Assembly: GCF_014352935.1 (NCBI RefSeq)
Contig: NZ_CP060694.1
Coordinates: 1,302,001-1,366,000, forward strand
DNA: 64,000 nt
Direction of reading: 5' to 3'
Source of the DNA: Aliarcobacter cryaerophilus
Lineage (GTDB): Bacteria > Campylobacterota > Campylobacteria > Campylobacterales > Arcobacteraceae
The notes under the pieces are model-generated. The model did no database searches, had not been told where the DNA came from, and saw only the letters and a list, made by a program, of their open reading frames with translations. Below, piece after piece: positions 52,835 to 63,095 of this stretch. Positions within the stretch are counted from its first letter, which is position 1. Every line of letters starts with the position of its first letter. The position numbers and the translations under genes are program-made.

Positions 52835-55800
52835 TTAAATCCTTTAAAATATTTTCTAATAAAGAGATAACTGTTTCATTGTCATTTTTTTCAAATGATT
52901 TATTTAATAAATCAATATCTTTTTTGGGTAAAAGAGTTTTTAAATTATCTAAAAGTAAACCAATCTTCTCACTAGATATATATTCATAATCTTTTAAATC
53001 TACAATTAATTTTTCAATACCATTTTTTAACTCTTTTAAATCTAAAGTTTTTATATCTTTTTGACTATTTTTTAATATTGGAAGAATAGAGCTCTCTATA
53101 TTCTCACAAATATTTTTAGTAATTTCAATAAGATGATTAGTAAATGATAATTCTTTATTGTCATAAATCTTTTTAGAAGTCTCAAAAACTTCTTGAATAT
53201 GAAGGTTACCACTAACTCCTTTTAATTTATGAAGGTATTCAAAGTACTCTTTTTCACTATTTTTCAAAGATGCTAAATCTTTATCTATATCTTTATACTC
53301 TTTATAAAATTTTTCATACATTCTGTAAATATCATTTATATCTGTATTGTAATTTTCAATTACAGATGAAATATTGATACCTTTTATAAAAATAGTATTA
53401 GATTTATTTAACTTATTATCTATCAATTCCATCTCAAAATATTGTTTTAATATTGATTCAAGTTCACTTCGAATTAAAGGTTTTGCAAGATGGTTATTCA
53501 TACCTGCTAATGAAGTTAGCTCTTTATCTTTATCCATAACAGCAGCACTAAGTGCTACAATAGGAGTGTTTTTATTAAACTCTCTAATTTTTTTAGTAGC
53601 TTCAAATCCATCCATATTTGGCATTTGTAAATCCATAAAAATAATATCATAATTAGATTTATTTGCCATATCTACAGCTTCAAGACCATCATTTGCAATA
53701 TCTATATCAAAACCAATACTTTCTAGCATTTGACTTGTAACAAGTTGATTAATCTCATTATCTTCAACAATTAAAGCTTTTTTAGAAGAGATTAATTTCA
53801 TTTTTTTACTCTCTACTCTTTTGCTCTCTATTTTTTTATCAAAAATTGTATTATATAAAGTAGATGGAGTAAAAGGTTTTTCAATAATTTTTTCAATATA
53901 AATATTACTATTTTGTGCCTCATTAAGAAGCTCTTGTTTATTATGAGCAGTTATCATTAAAATGTTAGGTATATTTATATTATTATCTTGAAGTTTTTTT
54001 AGAAGTTCTAAGCCATTTAGTTCTGGCATATGCCAATCTACTATTATGTAATCTATTTTTTCACGAGTTATTATTTCATAAGCTTCTAAACCATTAGATG
54101 CACTTAAAGAGTCTATTTTCCATGATGACAATACCTTTTTTAAATAATCTCTATCTATCTCACTATCATCTATTATTAAGAAATTAGAATCTACATAAGT
54201 TTTTAAATTCTCTTTTATAAACCGTGTATCTTTTATATATTCAAGCTCAATTTTAAAACCAAAAGTACTTCCTTTATCTTTTATACTGCTAAAATATACC
54301 TCTCCATCCATTAATTCTACAAGTTGTTTTGCTATTACAAGACCAAGCCCCGTTCCACCAAATCTTTTTGTCGTTGAACTATCTTCTTGATTAAATGCTT
54401 TGAAAAGTTTACTTTGATTTTCTAAAGCTATGCCAATCCCCGTATCTTTTACACTAAAATCTAAAAGAAGTTTATTTTCATTTTTTCTAATAAGATTTAT
54501 ATCTACATGAACATAACCTTTTTGAGTAAACTTAATAGCATTTCCAATAAAGTTATTTAATATTTGAGTTAATCTTAAACTATCTCCAATTAGATTATTA
54601 TTGATTTTAGGATCAACTGTAAAGCTAAATTCTAAACCTTTTTCATAAATTTTATAACCAAAAATATTAGATATATTTTCCAAAAGTTGGTTTAAATAAA
54701 ATGGCTCTTTTAAAATATCTAATTTTCCTATCTCTATTTTTGAATAGTCTAAAATATCATTAATAATATTTAAAAGAGAGTTTGAAGCTTGAATAGCTTT
54801 ATTTAAATAATCATTTTGTAAAGGATTTAAAGGAGTATCTAAAACTAAATTTATAAGTCCAATTGTTCCATTAAGAGGAGTTCTAATCTCATGAGACATA
54901 TTAGCCAAAAATTTAGATTTTGCTTCATTTGCTTTTAAAGCTTTTATTTTAACAATTTCTAATTCGGTTACATCAATGTTTGAACCAACCATAGCAATTT
55001 TATCTCCATTTTCATCAAATTGACAAATTGCTGACACTTTAATATACCTTATTTCATTATTATCAAATCTTTTTATTCTAAATATAGTATCAAAAGTACC
55101 ATTTGTATCTTTGGCAATATTTATTTTTTCTTCTACAATAGGTAAATCTTCTTTAAGAATTCTATTTCTAAAAAGTTCATAATTATTTATATCTTTTTGT
55201 GGAGTTATTCCATAGATTTTATACATATTGTCATCTAACTCTAAACTATTAGTTGCAAAGTTTAATCTCCAAATACCTTGTTTTGAAGCTGTAGTTGCTA
55301 ACTCTAGTTTTAAAGTTGTATCAAGAATTTTTGCTTCAATCTCTTTTTGCTCAGTAATATCTCTAACAGAAGCATAAAAATACTCTTTCCCTCCTAATAT
55401 TATCTTTACAGAGGTAATACCAGCATGATACTGGCTGCCATCTTTTCTTTTATGAACTCTTTCAAAATAAATAGGTGTTTGATTAATATGTGAAATAATC
55501 TTTTTATACTCTTCCATACTATTAATATTGGTTTCCCAATCAAAAATTGAGAGATTTTTCATCTCATTATTATCATATCCAAGTAAATCTTTTGCTCTTT
55601 TACTGAATTCAACTAATTTTCCATCTTCTATATTTAAAATAAAAATAGCATCTGATGAGTAGTTAGTAAGATTTTTATATCTCTCTTTCTCTTCTTGAAT
55701 CTCTTTTTCTAACTCTAGATGTTTACTTATATCTTTTATTATTGAAAAAAGAATTTTTCCTTTTTCTGTCTCTATTGGTGAAGTATTTGATTCAATAGTT

Positions 55801-57068
55801 TTTATTTCACCACTTTTTAATCTATGAGGAAATATAAAAGTATTATTATTAAAATTTTTAGCCTCTTCAATTTTATCTTGAATATCTTTTTTTGATAAAA
55901 CATTTATATTTGAGATATTTAATTTTTTAAACTCATCTAGTGTATAGCCATAAAATTCACAAGCACTATGATTTGCATCAATAATCTTTCCAGTTTTAGC
56001 ATCTACAAGAAGCATTATTGCTGAGTGAATTTTAAACATATTTTCAAATCTATTTTTAACTATTTTAATCTCTCTTGAAAGTTTTAACTCTTTAAAGTAA
56101 TTTGCTCTCATAGTTCTAAATAATAAAAAAGAAGCTATTATAAAAAGTACAATTAAAATAGTTGCTATTAGAAGATTTTTTTTCCATTGATGTAAATACT
56201 CTTTTTCTGAAATTGCAGTTTGAATATAAAAAGGATATTTATCCATTACTAAAAAGCTACCTATTCTTTTCTCACTATCTGTTGAAGCTATATATTCAAA
56301 ACTTCCAATTTTCTCTCCATTATTAACCCTTACAATTGTAGGATTTGAATCGGGTAATTTGCTATTTACATTAACATTTTCAGCTTCTGGATATCTGGCA
56401 ATTAAACTACTTGTATTGCTATTTCTAATAAGAACAACTCCATCTTTTCCAGTATTTATAGAAGCTAAAGTATTGTTTATTGTTGAAATATCTATTAGTG
56501 CTGTTAATACACCTACTAAATCTTTATTCTCATCTCGAATTGCTCTAGCTTGGATAATAGAGTAGGAACTAGAAGTAAAAGAAAAAAGAACATCCGAAAA
56601 TGTTGTATTTAAATCTTTGTTATTTTTCAGCATCTGAAAATGCTCTCTACTTGAAATATTAACAAGAGAATTTAAACTATTTGATGAATATAAAATATCA
56701 CCTTCTTTATTTGCAAAATTTATAACACTTACATTGCTAAAACTACTAACTAAAAATCTAAATTTATCATTTACTATTTTCTTTTTTTGATCAAAACTAG
56801 ATGAATAAAAATTGTTATTCTCTTTTGGAAGAGTCAAAACAACATATTCTGCTAATTTAAGTATATTTTCTGATTGTTCAAAGTCATTTTCAAACTTTTT
56901 ACTTAAAAGCATTGTTACATTACTAGTAGAAATTTTAGTATTCTCAATCGCTCTTTTATACTCAAAATAAGCTTGTAGTGATGCAAGTAAAATTATAAAT
57001 AGTATGGAGAAGATAAACCAACCATAAGTAAAATTCTTTATATTTAAATTTATCTTAAAAAAATTCAT
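52824..57068 (-). CDS. Giant hybrid histidine kinase: Cache, three PAS, two receivers, Hpt
   Basis: A 1414-residue kinase. TM1 about 15-33; a periplasmic double-Cache-type domain (about 35-285, with VINFANKEGDILYSSNS and FSDVLFSFTSSSYSIIQARAI); TM2 about 297-317; three PAS/PAC repeats (about 340-450, 465-575, 590-705); HisKA with FLANMSHEIRTPLNGTIG; HATPase_c (GIGIALENQSKLF, GGTGLGLVI); receiver 1 (IIVDWHMPELNG), receiver 2 (IIFMDLQMPNMDG); and a C-terminal Hpt (YLHKLKGVSGNLH). The full phosphorelay is present in one chain. It overlaps the GGDEF gene by 11 bases, so the diguanylate cyclase is the probable output. Confidence 0.94.
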   Translation of the reverse strand: MNFFKINLNIKNFTYGWFIFSILFIILLASLQAYFEYKRAIENTKISTSNVTMLLSKKFENDFEQSENILKLAEYVVLTLPKENNNFYSSSFDQKKKIVNDKFRFLVSSFSNVSVINFANKEGDILYSSNSLNSLVNISSREHFQMLKNNKDLNTTFSDVLFSFTSSSYSIIQARAIRDENKDLVGVLTALIDISTINNTLASINTGKDGVVLIRNSNTSSLIARYPEAENVNVNSKLPDSNPTIVRVNNGEKIGSFEYIASTDSEKRIGSFLVMDKYPFYIQTAISEKEYLHQWKKNLLIATILIVLFIIASFLLFRTMRANYFKELKLSREIKIVKNRFENMFKIHSAIMLLVDAKTGKIIDANHSACEFYGYTLDEFKKLNISNINVLSKKDIQDKIEEAKNFNNNTFIFPHRLKSGEIKTIESNTSPIETEKGKILFSIIKDISKHLELEKEIQEEKERYKNLTNYSSDAIFILNIEDGKLVEFSKRAKDLLGYDNNEMKNLSIFDWETNINSMEEYKKIISHINQTPIYFERVHKRKDGSQYHAGITSVKIILGGKEYFYASVRDITEQKEIEAKILDTTLKLELATTASKQGIWRLNFATNSLELDDNMYKIYGITPQKDINNYELFRNRILKEDLPIVEEKINIAKDTNGTFDTIFRIKRFDNNEIRYIKVSAICQFDENGDKIAMVGSNIDVTELEIVKIKALKANEAKSKFLANMSHEIRTPLNGTIGLINLVLDTPLNPLQNDYLNKAIQASNSLLNIINDILDYSKIEIGKLDILKEPFYLNQLLENISNIFGYKIYEKGLEFSFTVDPKINNNLIGDSLRLTQILNNFIGNAIKFTQKGYVHVDINLIRKNENKLLLDFSVKDTGIGIALENQSKLFKAFNQEDSSTTKRFGGTGLGLVIAKQLVELMDGEVYFSSIKDKGSTFGFKIELEYIKDTRFIKENLKTYVDSNFLIIDDSEIDRDYLKKVLSSWKIDSLSASNGLEAYEIITREKIDYIIVDWHMPELNGLELLKKLQDNNINIPNILMITAHNKQELLNEAQNSNIYIEKIIEKPFTPSTLYNTIFDKKIESKRVESKKMKLISSKKALIVEDNEINQLVTSQMLESIGFDIDIANDGLEAVDMANKSNYDIIFMDLQMPNMDGFEATKKIREFNKNTPIVALSAAVMDKDKELTSLAGMNNHLAKPLIRSELESILKQYFEMELIDNKLNKSNTIFIKGINISSVIENYNTDINDIYRMYEKFYKEYKDIDKDLASLKNSEKEYFEYLHKLKGVSGNLHIQEVFETSKKIYDNKELSFTNHLIEITKNICENIESSILPILKNSQKDIKTLDLKELKNGIEKLIVDLKDYEYISSEKIGLLLDNLKTLLPKKDIDLLNKSFEKNDNETVISLLENILKDLNAK

Positions 57069-57330
57069 AGCTTCCCCATATTAATACTTGACAAATTGTT
57101 TGAATAAAAACACATATTTATGTCAAATGAACATTATTGTATCATCTTAATAATATTTAATTATTATTAAAAAAATAAAATAAGAAAATAAATAGCAATA
57201 ACAATAAAACCATTCCTAAATGTAACATTTTTATTAAAATAATTTTCAACAATAAAAACATTTTATTTTGAAAAATTCATATCTTCCTTTTTTATTTTGC
57301 TAAGTAAATATCATATCGTATTTAGGACTT

Positions 57331-57717
57331 ATGGATGCATCAACAATTTTCGATGAAAAGCATCCTTCAATTTCTTTTATTGATGCTATAAAAAAAAGAT
57401 GGATTTTAAGAGAAATAGGAAGTGGGACAAGAGAAATTTTTATGAGTAAAATTGGTGAAATCTCAAAAGAGTTAGATATTTTTATGCAATTACAAGATTT
57501 TGAAGAGATAAAAACTATTGTTTTAAATAATACAAATACAGTAACAGTTCTTTCTAAAGTTATTGTTAAAAAAGAGCTAAAACAAAAAAAATTATTTGAA
57601 ATAAAATTAAAAAATATTGAATTTAAAAGAGAGTTTTATTTAGTTTATCATAAAGATAAAACAAAAAATCTACTCTTTGAAACTTTTATTGAGTTTATAA
57701 AAAATAGGTTGAATTAA
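57331..57717 (+). pseudogene. LysR-type regulator fragment (substrate-binding C-terminus only)
   Basis: A 128-residue reading frame matching the C-terminal half of LysR-type regulators. DEKHPSISFIDAIKKRWILRE, GSGTREIF and FEEIKTIVLNN, then FKREFYLVYHKDK and FETFIEFIK, follow the substrate-binding-domain order. The N-terminal HTH and the first subdomain, about 170 residues, are missing, and the first seven residues (MDASTIF) are not like the family. The 262-base gap upstream is A/T-rich and shows no regulator HTH. I read it as a remnant left by a deletion. It might still be translated, since GGAC precedes the ATG. Confidence 0.7.
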
Positions 57718-57762
57718 CTCTCTTCTACTAAGTTATGATATATACACAATAGAAGAGTTTAA

Positions 57763-57800
57763 ATATTAGGCGGTTTACTTACAGTATAACCACCTAATAT
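57763..57800. terminator. Shared terminator hairpin between LysR fragment and TraT-like gene
   Basis: ATATTAGGCGGTT (57763-57775) pairs with AACCACCTAATAT (57788-57800) with one mismatch (C71 with A92) over a 12-base loop. It lies between converging genes. A second stem, CTCTTCTA (57720-57727) with TAGAAGAG (57750-57757), follows the LysR fragment stop. Confidence 0.6.
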
Positions 57801-57810
57801 ATTATATATT

Positions 57811-58587
57811 TTAAAATAATCCTACAACTTGGTTTGCTATTTGTTTTTCTAGAATCGGTGTTGCTTCCTCTAGAGTAAGTCTCATTTTTGTAGCCTCTGA
57901 AAACATCATAGTTTTATGTTCTATGTAGTCTGTTTCAAAACTTTGAGATTGTGCATTTACCATATTTGAATTTAGATTACCTGTTGCATTAGCATTTTTA
58001 ACTCCACCACCAAAGCTGTTAATAAATCCAGCTTTTTTACTGTCATTAACACTTGCTTGTCCAGCAGCAGTAGAATTTGAAGCATATACTGGTCCTTTAG
58101 CTTTTTCTCTAATTACTATATCAACTTGCATTTGATAAATAGTATCTTCAGTAGCTTTTGCAATTAATCCACCAATAAGAGCAGCTCCTAAACCAGCAGC
58201 TGCCATTCCACCAGCACCACCATTATTATATCCAGCAACACCAGCACCAACAGCTCCAGCAGCTACTGCACCTCCTGCAGCATTGTTTTCTTGTTTTTTA
58301 TCACAATATAATACATTAACCATTAATATATAAGTAGCTTTTTCTGGATCATCTATAACTGTGTAACCTTTAGATTGTAATTCAGAAATAATTGTATTTT
58401 CTAAATTAATTTTTTGACCACTTGTATTTTTACTTGATAAAAATACTGTTCTTAACTCTTTTTTAACTGGATTTATAAATACACTCTGTGTCATTTTTGA
58501 AGATGTTTGCAACTCTGTTGTAGCACAACCACTAAATAAAATTGTTGCAGTAACAATTCCTAACCCTAAACTTTTTATTTTGTTCAT
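57811..58587 (-). CDS. traT: TraT-family outer-membrane lipoprotein
   Basis: A 258-residue lipoprotein with a lipobox LFSGC (C21). It matches TraT: CATTELQTSSKMTQSVFINP, RTVFLSSKNTSG, QSKGYTVIDDPEKATYILMVNVL, a long Gly/Ala-rich membrane-like segment (about 108-145, AAGGAVAAGAVGAGVAGYNNGG), and a C-terminal FSEATKMRLTLEEATPILEKQIA. TraT of F-like plasmids blocks mating-pair formation and complement attack. Here it is chromosomal, alone, with no conjugation genes in view. It is about 15 residues longer than F TraT (about 244). Confidence 0.88.
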   Translation of the reverse strand: MNKIKSLGLGIVTATILFSGCATTELQTSSKMTQSVFINPVKKELRTVFLSSKNTSGQKINLENTIISELQSKGYTVIDDPEKATYILMVNVLYCDKKQENNAAGGAVAAGAVGAGVAGYNNGGAGGMAAAGLGAALIGGLIAKATEDTIYQMQVDIVIREKAKGPVYASNSTAAGQASVNDSKKAGFINSFGGGVKNANATGNLNSNMVNAQSQSFETDYIEHKTMMFSEATKMRLTLEEATPILEKQIANQVVGLF

Positions 58588-58737
58588 AAAATATAGTCTC
58601 CTCTATAAAATTTGGGTTTGATTCTACAATATATAATTTAATATTCGCTTAATTTATTAATAATTTATATATTAAATAATAAAAATAATTTATTAAATTT
58701 AATTTATTTATAGTTTATAACTCTTTAACAAAAATAG

Positions 58738-58764
58738 TTCTTTAAATAATCATTTTTTAAAGAA
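58738..58764 (-). terminator. Hairpin downstream of ygiQ
   Basis: TTCTTTAAA (58738-58746) pairs with TTTAAAGAA (58756-58764) over 9 bases. On the minus strand it is 47 bases beyond the ygiQ stop and is followed by CTATTTTTG, so it may end the ygiQ transcript. The 224-base gap to the TraT-like gene otherwise shows no gene. Confidence 0.45.
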
Positions 58765-58811
58765 ATTCAGACTAATTTTAAAATCTATAAAACTATAACT
58801 TTGATTTAGTT

Positions 58812-60566
58812 TTAACCTTGCATTCCAGAACTAGAGTTTTGTTTTGTTTTACAAAAACTTTTTTTTGCAACTACTATCTCTTTTTGTCTCTCTTTTCTTA
58901 ATGTATCTTTTTCAACAAATATCTTCTTTTTTGTAAAAGGGTCAAGCTCTGTATAGTACATAACAGCTGAGTAAGTTCCAGGTGTTGGAGTAAATACTTG
59001 TGCTTGTTCTGGATTTATCTTTAACTCATGAGTTGTAAACTGTTTAAGCTCATGCATATGGCTCTCTTTGCATCCTGGATGAGCAGCTATTAGATAATAT
59101 GTTAAAAACTGTTTTTTACCACTCTCTTTATTTAAATCATCAAACATCTTTTTAAACTCAATAAGTGATTGTTTACCTGGTTTTCCCATATGATGAAGCA
59201 CTTCATCGCTTGTATGTTCAGGAGCTATTTTCATTTGACCTGATATATGATGATCAATTATCTCTTTTAAATACTCTTTTCCATGATTTTTATCAGCAGC
59301 TATAAAATCGTATCTAATACCTGAAGCTATAAATGCTTTTTTAACCTTTGGAATAGCTCTTATATCTTTTAGAAGTTTTATGTTTCTACTATGATCTACT
59401 TTCATTGTACGACATAGTCTATGAGCATCTACACATCTTTTATTATCTATACAAGTTCCAAGATTCATCTTCTTTTTGCACTCATAACCATACATATTTG
59501 CTGTTGGTCCTCCAACATCAGAGATTATTCCTTTAAAATCTTTTAGTGTTGTAAAATGTTTTGCTTCACTTAAAATATTTTCTTCACTTCTTGTTCTTAT
59601 TGTTCTTCCTTGATGAGCTGCAATCGCACAATAGTTACACTCTCCCCAACAACCATGATGAGTCATAATTGAGAATTTTATAGTCTCTAATGCTTTAACC
59701 TTTCCATCTTTTGCATGATATGGATGTAAATCTCTTTGATATGGATAAGAGGCAATTTTATCCATCTCTTTTTCTTCTAAATACCTACTTGGTGGATTTT
59801 GTATTAAGTATCTGCCATCTACTTCTTGGCAAAGACCTTTTGAATACATTGGGTCGTTGTTATCATAAAAAACTCTAAATAGATCAATATATTTCTCTTT
59901 ATTCTCTAAACACTCTTTATGTGATGGAATTTGTAAATACTCTTTTACAGGCTCTTTTGAGATATAACAAAGTCCTGCAATAGTTCTTAAATCTTTACCC
60001 TCTTTTAAATAAAGTCCTAAATCTATTATTGCTTGTTCACCCATTCCATAAATCATATAATCAGCTTTTGAATCAAATAAAATTGGTTTTCTAAGAGTGT
60101 TTGACCAATAATCATAGTGCGTAAGTCGTCTTAAACTTGCTTCTATTCCTCCCAAAACAATAGGCGCTGTATTTTTAAAATATCTTCTTATTAAATTTGT
60201 ATAAACTAAAGTAGCCCTATCTGGTCGTTTGTTGTTTTTTCCACCTGGAGTGTAGTCATCATCATTTCTAAACTTTTTTGTAGCAGTATAATTTGAAACC
60301 ATAGAATCTATACTTCCACCACTAACTCCCCAAAATAGTTTTGGCTCCCCTAGTCGCTTTATATCAACATCACTATTAATATCAGGTTGCCCAATAATTC
60401 CAACTCTTAAACCAATATCTTCTAAAATTCTTCCAACAACTGCAATTCCCATAAAAGGAGAATCTATATACGCATCCCCTGTTATTAAAACAACATCAAG
60501 TTCATCCCACCCTCGCTGTTTCATCTCATCTTTAGTTGTTGGTAAAAATCTATTTTGTTTATTCAT
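58812..60566 (-). CDS. YgiQ-family radical SAM protein
   Basis: A 584-residue protein of the YgiQ/UPF0313 family. An N-terminal B12-binding-like region (LITGDAYIDSPFMGIAVVGRILE, GQPDINSDVDIKRLGEPKLFWGVSGG) precedes the radical SAM cluster motif CWGECNYCAI (CxxxCxxC) in HHGCWGECNYCAIAAHQGRTI. Then come GISDVGGPTANMYGY-type and EHTSDEVLHHMGKP segments. The substrate is unknown in the family. The C-terminal 40 residues are Lys-rich. It is a single gene, divergent from the unknown lipoprotein. Confidence 0.9.
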   Translation of the reverse strand: MNKQNRFLPTTKDEMKQRGWDELDVVLITGDAYIDSPFMGIAVVGRILEDIGLRVGIIGQPDINSDVDIKRLGEPKLFWGVSGGSIDSMVSNYTATKKFRNDDDYTPGGKNNKRPDRATLVYTNLIRRYFKNTAPIVLGGIEASLRRLTHYDYWSNTLRKPILFDSKADYMIYGMGEQAIIDLGLYLKEGKDLRTIAGLCYISKEPVKEYLQIPSHKECLENKEKYIDLFRVFYDNNDPMYSKGLCQEVDGRYLIQNPPSRYLEEKEMDKIASYPYQRDLHPYHAKDGKVKALETIKFSIMTHHGCWGECNYCAIAAHQGRTIRTRSEENILSEAKHFTTLKDFKGIISDVGGPTANMYGYECKKKMNLGTCIDNKRCVDAHRLCRTMKVDHSRNIKLLKDIRAIPKVKKAFIASGIRYDFIAADKNHGKEYLKEIIDHHISGQMKIAPEHTSDEVLHHMGKPGKQSLIEFKKMFDDLNKESGKKQFLTYYLIAAHPGCKESHMHELKQFTTHELKINPEQAQVFTPTPGTYSAVMYYTELDPFTKKKIFVEKDTLRKERQKEIVVAKKSFCKTKQNSSSGMQG

Positions 60567-60655
60567 AATTCTTCTTTTATCTATATTTATTAATATAATA
60601 GCTAAATATGTTTTATGATACTATTTTAGTAAATTTTACTAGGGGGATTAAGAAG

Positions 60656-61267
60656 ATGAAAAAATTGTTAGCTATAACTTTAGCTTTTATGGTATTTTTT
60701 TCGGGGTGTTATTATAAAACAACAGAAAAAAGAAGTGATTACAGTGAGACTTTCGATGAAAAAATAGTTTCATTTATGATGAAAACAGATGATAAATCTT
60801 TTATTATAATTGGAGAAAAGTATCAATATATTTTTGAACCAAATAAAGATTTTGAGTATTTAATACAAAATCTCAATGAAGCTTACAAATTTGATATAGA
60901 AAAAGGCGATTATATGCTATATGCTGATAATAGTGCAATTGCTTATTTTTCAATCTACATAGACCAAAAAAATTCATCAAAAGACTTTATTATTTGGGCT
61001 TTAAAAAATAAGGCACTTCAACTTGATGACAGAAATATTTTACGTTTAACTTTGAAAATGAAAGGTAAATTTTATCTACCAAATGAAGAGTCAAATAAAG
61101 TTATTCCAAAATTAGATAAAGAGTTTAAAATCAAAGTTAAAAAAGAGAAATTAGTTGATAAAGAAGTAACTAAGAGTACCCCTTTAACAGCACCAATAAT
61201 TATGGTAGGTACAGTTATTGCATTACCATTTTTATTAACGGTTATGGCTTTAGGAAGTAAAAAATAG
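60656..61267 (+). CDS. Lipoprotein of unknown function with C-terminal membrane segment
   Basis: A 203-residue protein starting at the ATG 60656 (MKKLLAITLAFMVFFSGC, lipobox C18); an upstream ATG at 60608 is less likely, as it would bury the signal peptide. The middle part is soluble (about 20-170), with TDDKSFIIIGEKYQYIF and ALQLDDRNILRLTLKMKGK. A hydrophobic segment near the end, about 178-200 (PIIMVGTVIALPFLLTVMAL), is unusual for a lipoprotein and could anchor the C-terminus in a membrane. I do not recognise the family. Confidence 0.7.
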   Translation: MKKLLAITLAFMVFFSGCYYKTTEKRSDYSETFDEKIVSFMMKTDDKSFIIIGEKYQYIFEPNKDFEYLIQNLNEAYKFDIEKGDYMLYADNSAIAYFSIYIDQKNSSKDFIIWALKNKALQLDDRNILRLTLKMKGKFYLPNEESNKVIPKLDKEFKIKVKKEKLVDKEVTKSTPLTAPIIMVGTVIALPFLLTVMALGSKK

Positions 61268-61284
61268 AACTTAATTTGATTATA

Positions 61285-61312
61285 TGTAGATAGCTAAAAT
61301 TAGCTTTCTACA
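61285..61312 (+). terminator. Terminator of the unknown lipoprotein gene
   Basis: TGTAGA (61285-61290) and AGCTAA (61292-61297) pair with TTAGCT (61300-61305) and TCTACA (61307-61312), with one internal mismatch. CTTTTTCT follows on the plus strand. It overlaps the last codons of the convergent aspS. Confidence 0.55.
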
Positions 61313-63051
61313 CTTTTTCTCACACGAATATGTAACTCTTTTAATTGAGCTTCATCAACGCTTGATGGAGCTTGAGTTAATAGACATTGAGCTTTTTGAG
61401 TTTTTGGAAATGCTATAACATCTCTAATAGAATCAGTTCCAGCAAGTAACATTATCATTCTATCAAGTCCTAATGCAAATCCTCCATGAGATGGTGCTCC
61501 ATATTGTAGTGCATCAAGTAAGAATCCAAACTTCTCTTTTGCTTCTTCTTGACTAATTCCCATTAGTTCAAATACTTTACTTTGAATCTCTTCTTTGTGA
61601 ATTCTTATACTTCCACCACCCATTTCTGTTCCATTTAAAACAATATCATAAGCAATTGATTCAATCTCTTCTAAATCAGTTTTATTTAAATCTTTTGGCA
61701 TTGTAAATGGATGGTGAAGTGCTTTTGTTCTTCCATCTTCAACTTCAAACATAGGGAAATCTACAACCCATAAGAACTCATATGTGTCTGCTGGAATAAT
61801 ATTCATTTCAGCAGCTAAGAATAATCTAAATCTTCCCATATAATCCCAAACAGTTTTTTTATCACCTGCTCCAAAGAATACTACATCTCCAACTTCAAGA
61901 TTTGTAACTTTTACAATCTCTTCTAAATCAGCTTCACTAAAGAATTTTGTAAGTGGACCTTTAAGTCCATCCTCTTTCATTTGGAAATATCCAAGCCCTT
62001 TTGCTCCAAATTTTCTTACATAATCTTCAAAACCTTTCATCTGTCTTTTTGAGAAGATATTATCCCCATTTGGACATCTTAATGCTTTTATTCTATTATT
62101 TTTCTTATCTTTTGCAATATCTGTAAATATTTCGTTTGTTGACTTTTCAAAAATATCAATAACATCAATTAAAGGCATATCAAATCTTAAATCAGGCTTA
62201 TCACTTCCATAACTCTCCATAGCTTCACTATATTTCATTCTTCTAAAAGATGATGGAATTTTTTTACCACATTTTGTAAATATATCATAGATTAATTTCT
62301 CAGCAACAGCTATAACATCCTCTTGAGTACAAAAACTCATCTCAACATCTATTTGAGTAAATTCTGGTTGTCTATCTGCTCTTAAATCTTCATCTCTAAA
62401 ACATTTTGCAATTTGAAAATATCTATCAAATCCAGCAACCATTAAAAGTTGTTTGAATAGTTGAGGAGATTGAGGAAGTGCATAAAACTCACCTGCATGA
62501 ACTCTTGATGGAACTAAATAATCTCTTGCTCCTTCTGGAGTCGATTTTGTAAGAATTGGAGTTTCAACATCTAAAAATCCTAACTCATCAAGTGTATTTC
62601 TAGCTTGAATAGTAGCTTTACTTCTTAGTTGGAAAATATCAAAAGATTTTTTACTTCTAAGCTCTAAAAATCTATTTCTTAGTTTTATCTCATCATTTAC
62701 TTTTTCATCATTTATATCAAAAGGCATAGCTTTGCTTCTATTTTCAATAATAAGATTTTCTAAAATAATCTCAATTTTTCCAGTCTCTAAGTTTGGATTT
62801 TCTAATCCCTCTCCTCTAGCTCGCACAGTTCCAGTTGCAATTAAAACATACTCATCTCTTACAGTTTCAGCAACAACTAAAGCATCTTTACAATCTTGTG
62901 GATCAGCAACAAGCTGAACTAAACCACTTTTATCTCTTAAATCTATAAAAATAATTCCACCGTGATCTCGTCTGCTATTAACCCAACCAGCAACAGTAAC
63001 TTTTTGACCTATTAAATTCTCTTTTACACTTGTATTATAATGTGTTCTCAA
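61300..63051 (-). CDS. aspS: Aspartyl-tRNA synthetase
   Basis: Class IIb synthetase of 583 residues, bacterial type. The N-terminal OB-fold anticodon domain ([21 protein letters not shown]), motif 1 region [23 protein letters not shown], motif 2 [23 protein letters not shown], a bacterial GAD-like insertion (about 290-400), and motif 3 [15 protein letters not shown] are present. In many bacteria lacking AsnRS this enzyme is non-discriminating and charges tRNA-Asn for later amidation; this cannot be decided from the window. It is 44 bases after the next upstream gene on the same strand. Confidence 0.97.
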   Translation of the reverse strand: MRTHYNTSVKENLIGQKVTVAGWVNSRRDHGGIIFIDLRDKSGLVQLVADPQDCKDALVVAETVRDEYVLIATGTVRARGEGLENPNLETGKIEIILENLIIENRSKAMPFDINDEKVNDEIKLRNRFLELRSKKSFDIFQLRSKATIQARNTLDELGFLDVETPILTKSTPEGARDYLVPSRVHAGEFYALPQSPQLFKQLLMVAGFDRYFQIAKCFRDEDLRADRQPEFTQIDVEMSFCTQEDVIAVAEKLIYDIFTKCGKKIPSSFRRMKYSEAMESYGSDKPDLRFDMPLIDVIDIFEKSTNEIFTDIAKDKKNNRIKALRCPNGDNIFSKRQMKGFEDYVRKFGAKGLGYFQMKEDGLKGPLTKFFSEADLEEIVKVTNLEVGDVVFFGAGDKKTVWDYMGRFRLFLAAEMNIIPADTYEFLWVVDFPMFEVEDGRTKALHHPFTMPKDLNKTDLEEIESIAYDIVLNGTEMGGGSIRIHKEEIQSKVFELMGISQEEAKEKFGFLLDALQYGAPSHGGFALGLDRMIMLLAGTDSIRDVIAFPKTQKAQCLLTQAPSSVDEAQLKELHIRVRKSVES

Positions 63052-63095
63052 AATTAAACTCCATTTTCTAAATAAGGGGTGATTTTATCCAAATT

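Noticed and set aside
57157-57261. Minus-strand 34-residue hydrophobic peptide (MFLLLKIILIKML...), ahead of the giant kinase gene
   Set aside because: It has no nearby ribosome site and the A/T-rich sequence easily gives Leu/Phe/Ile runs by chance.
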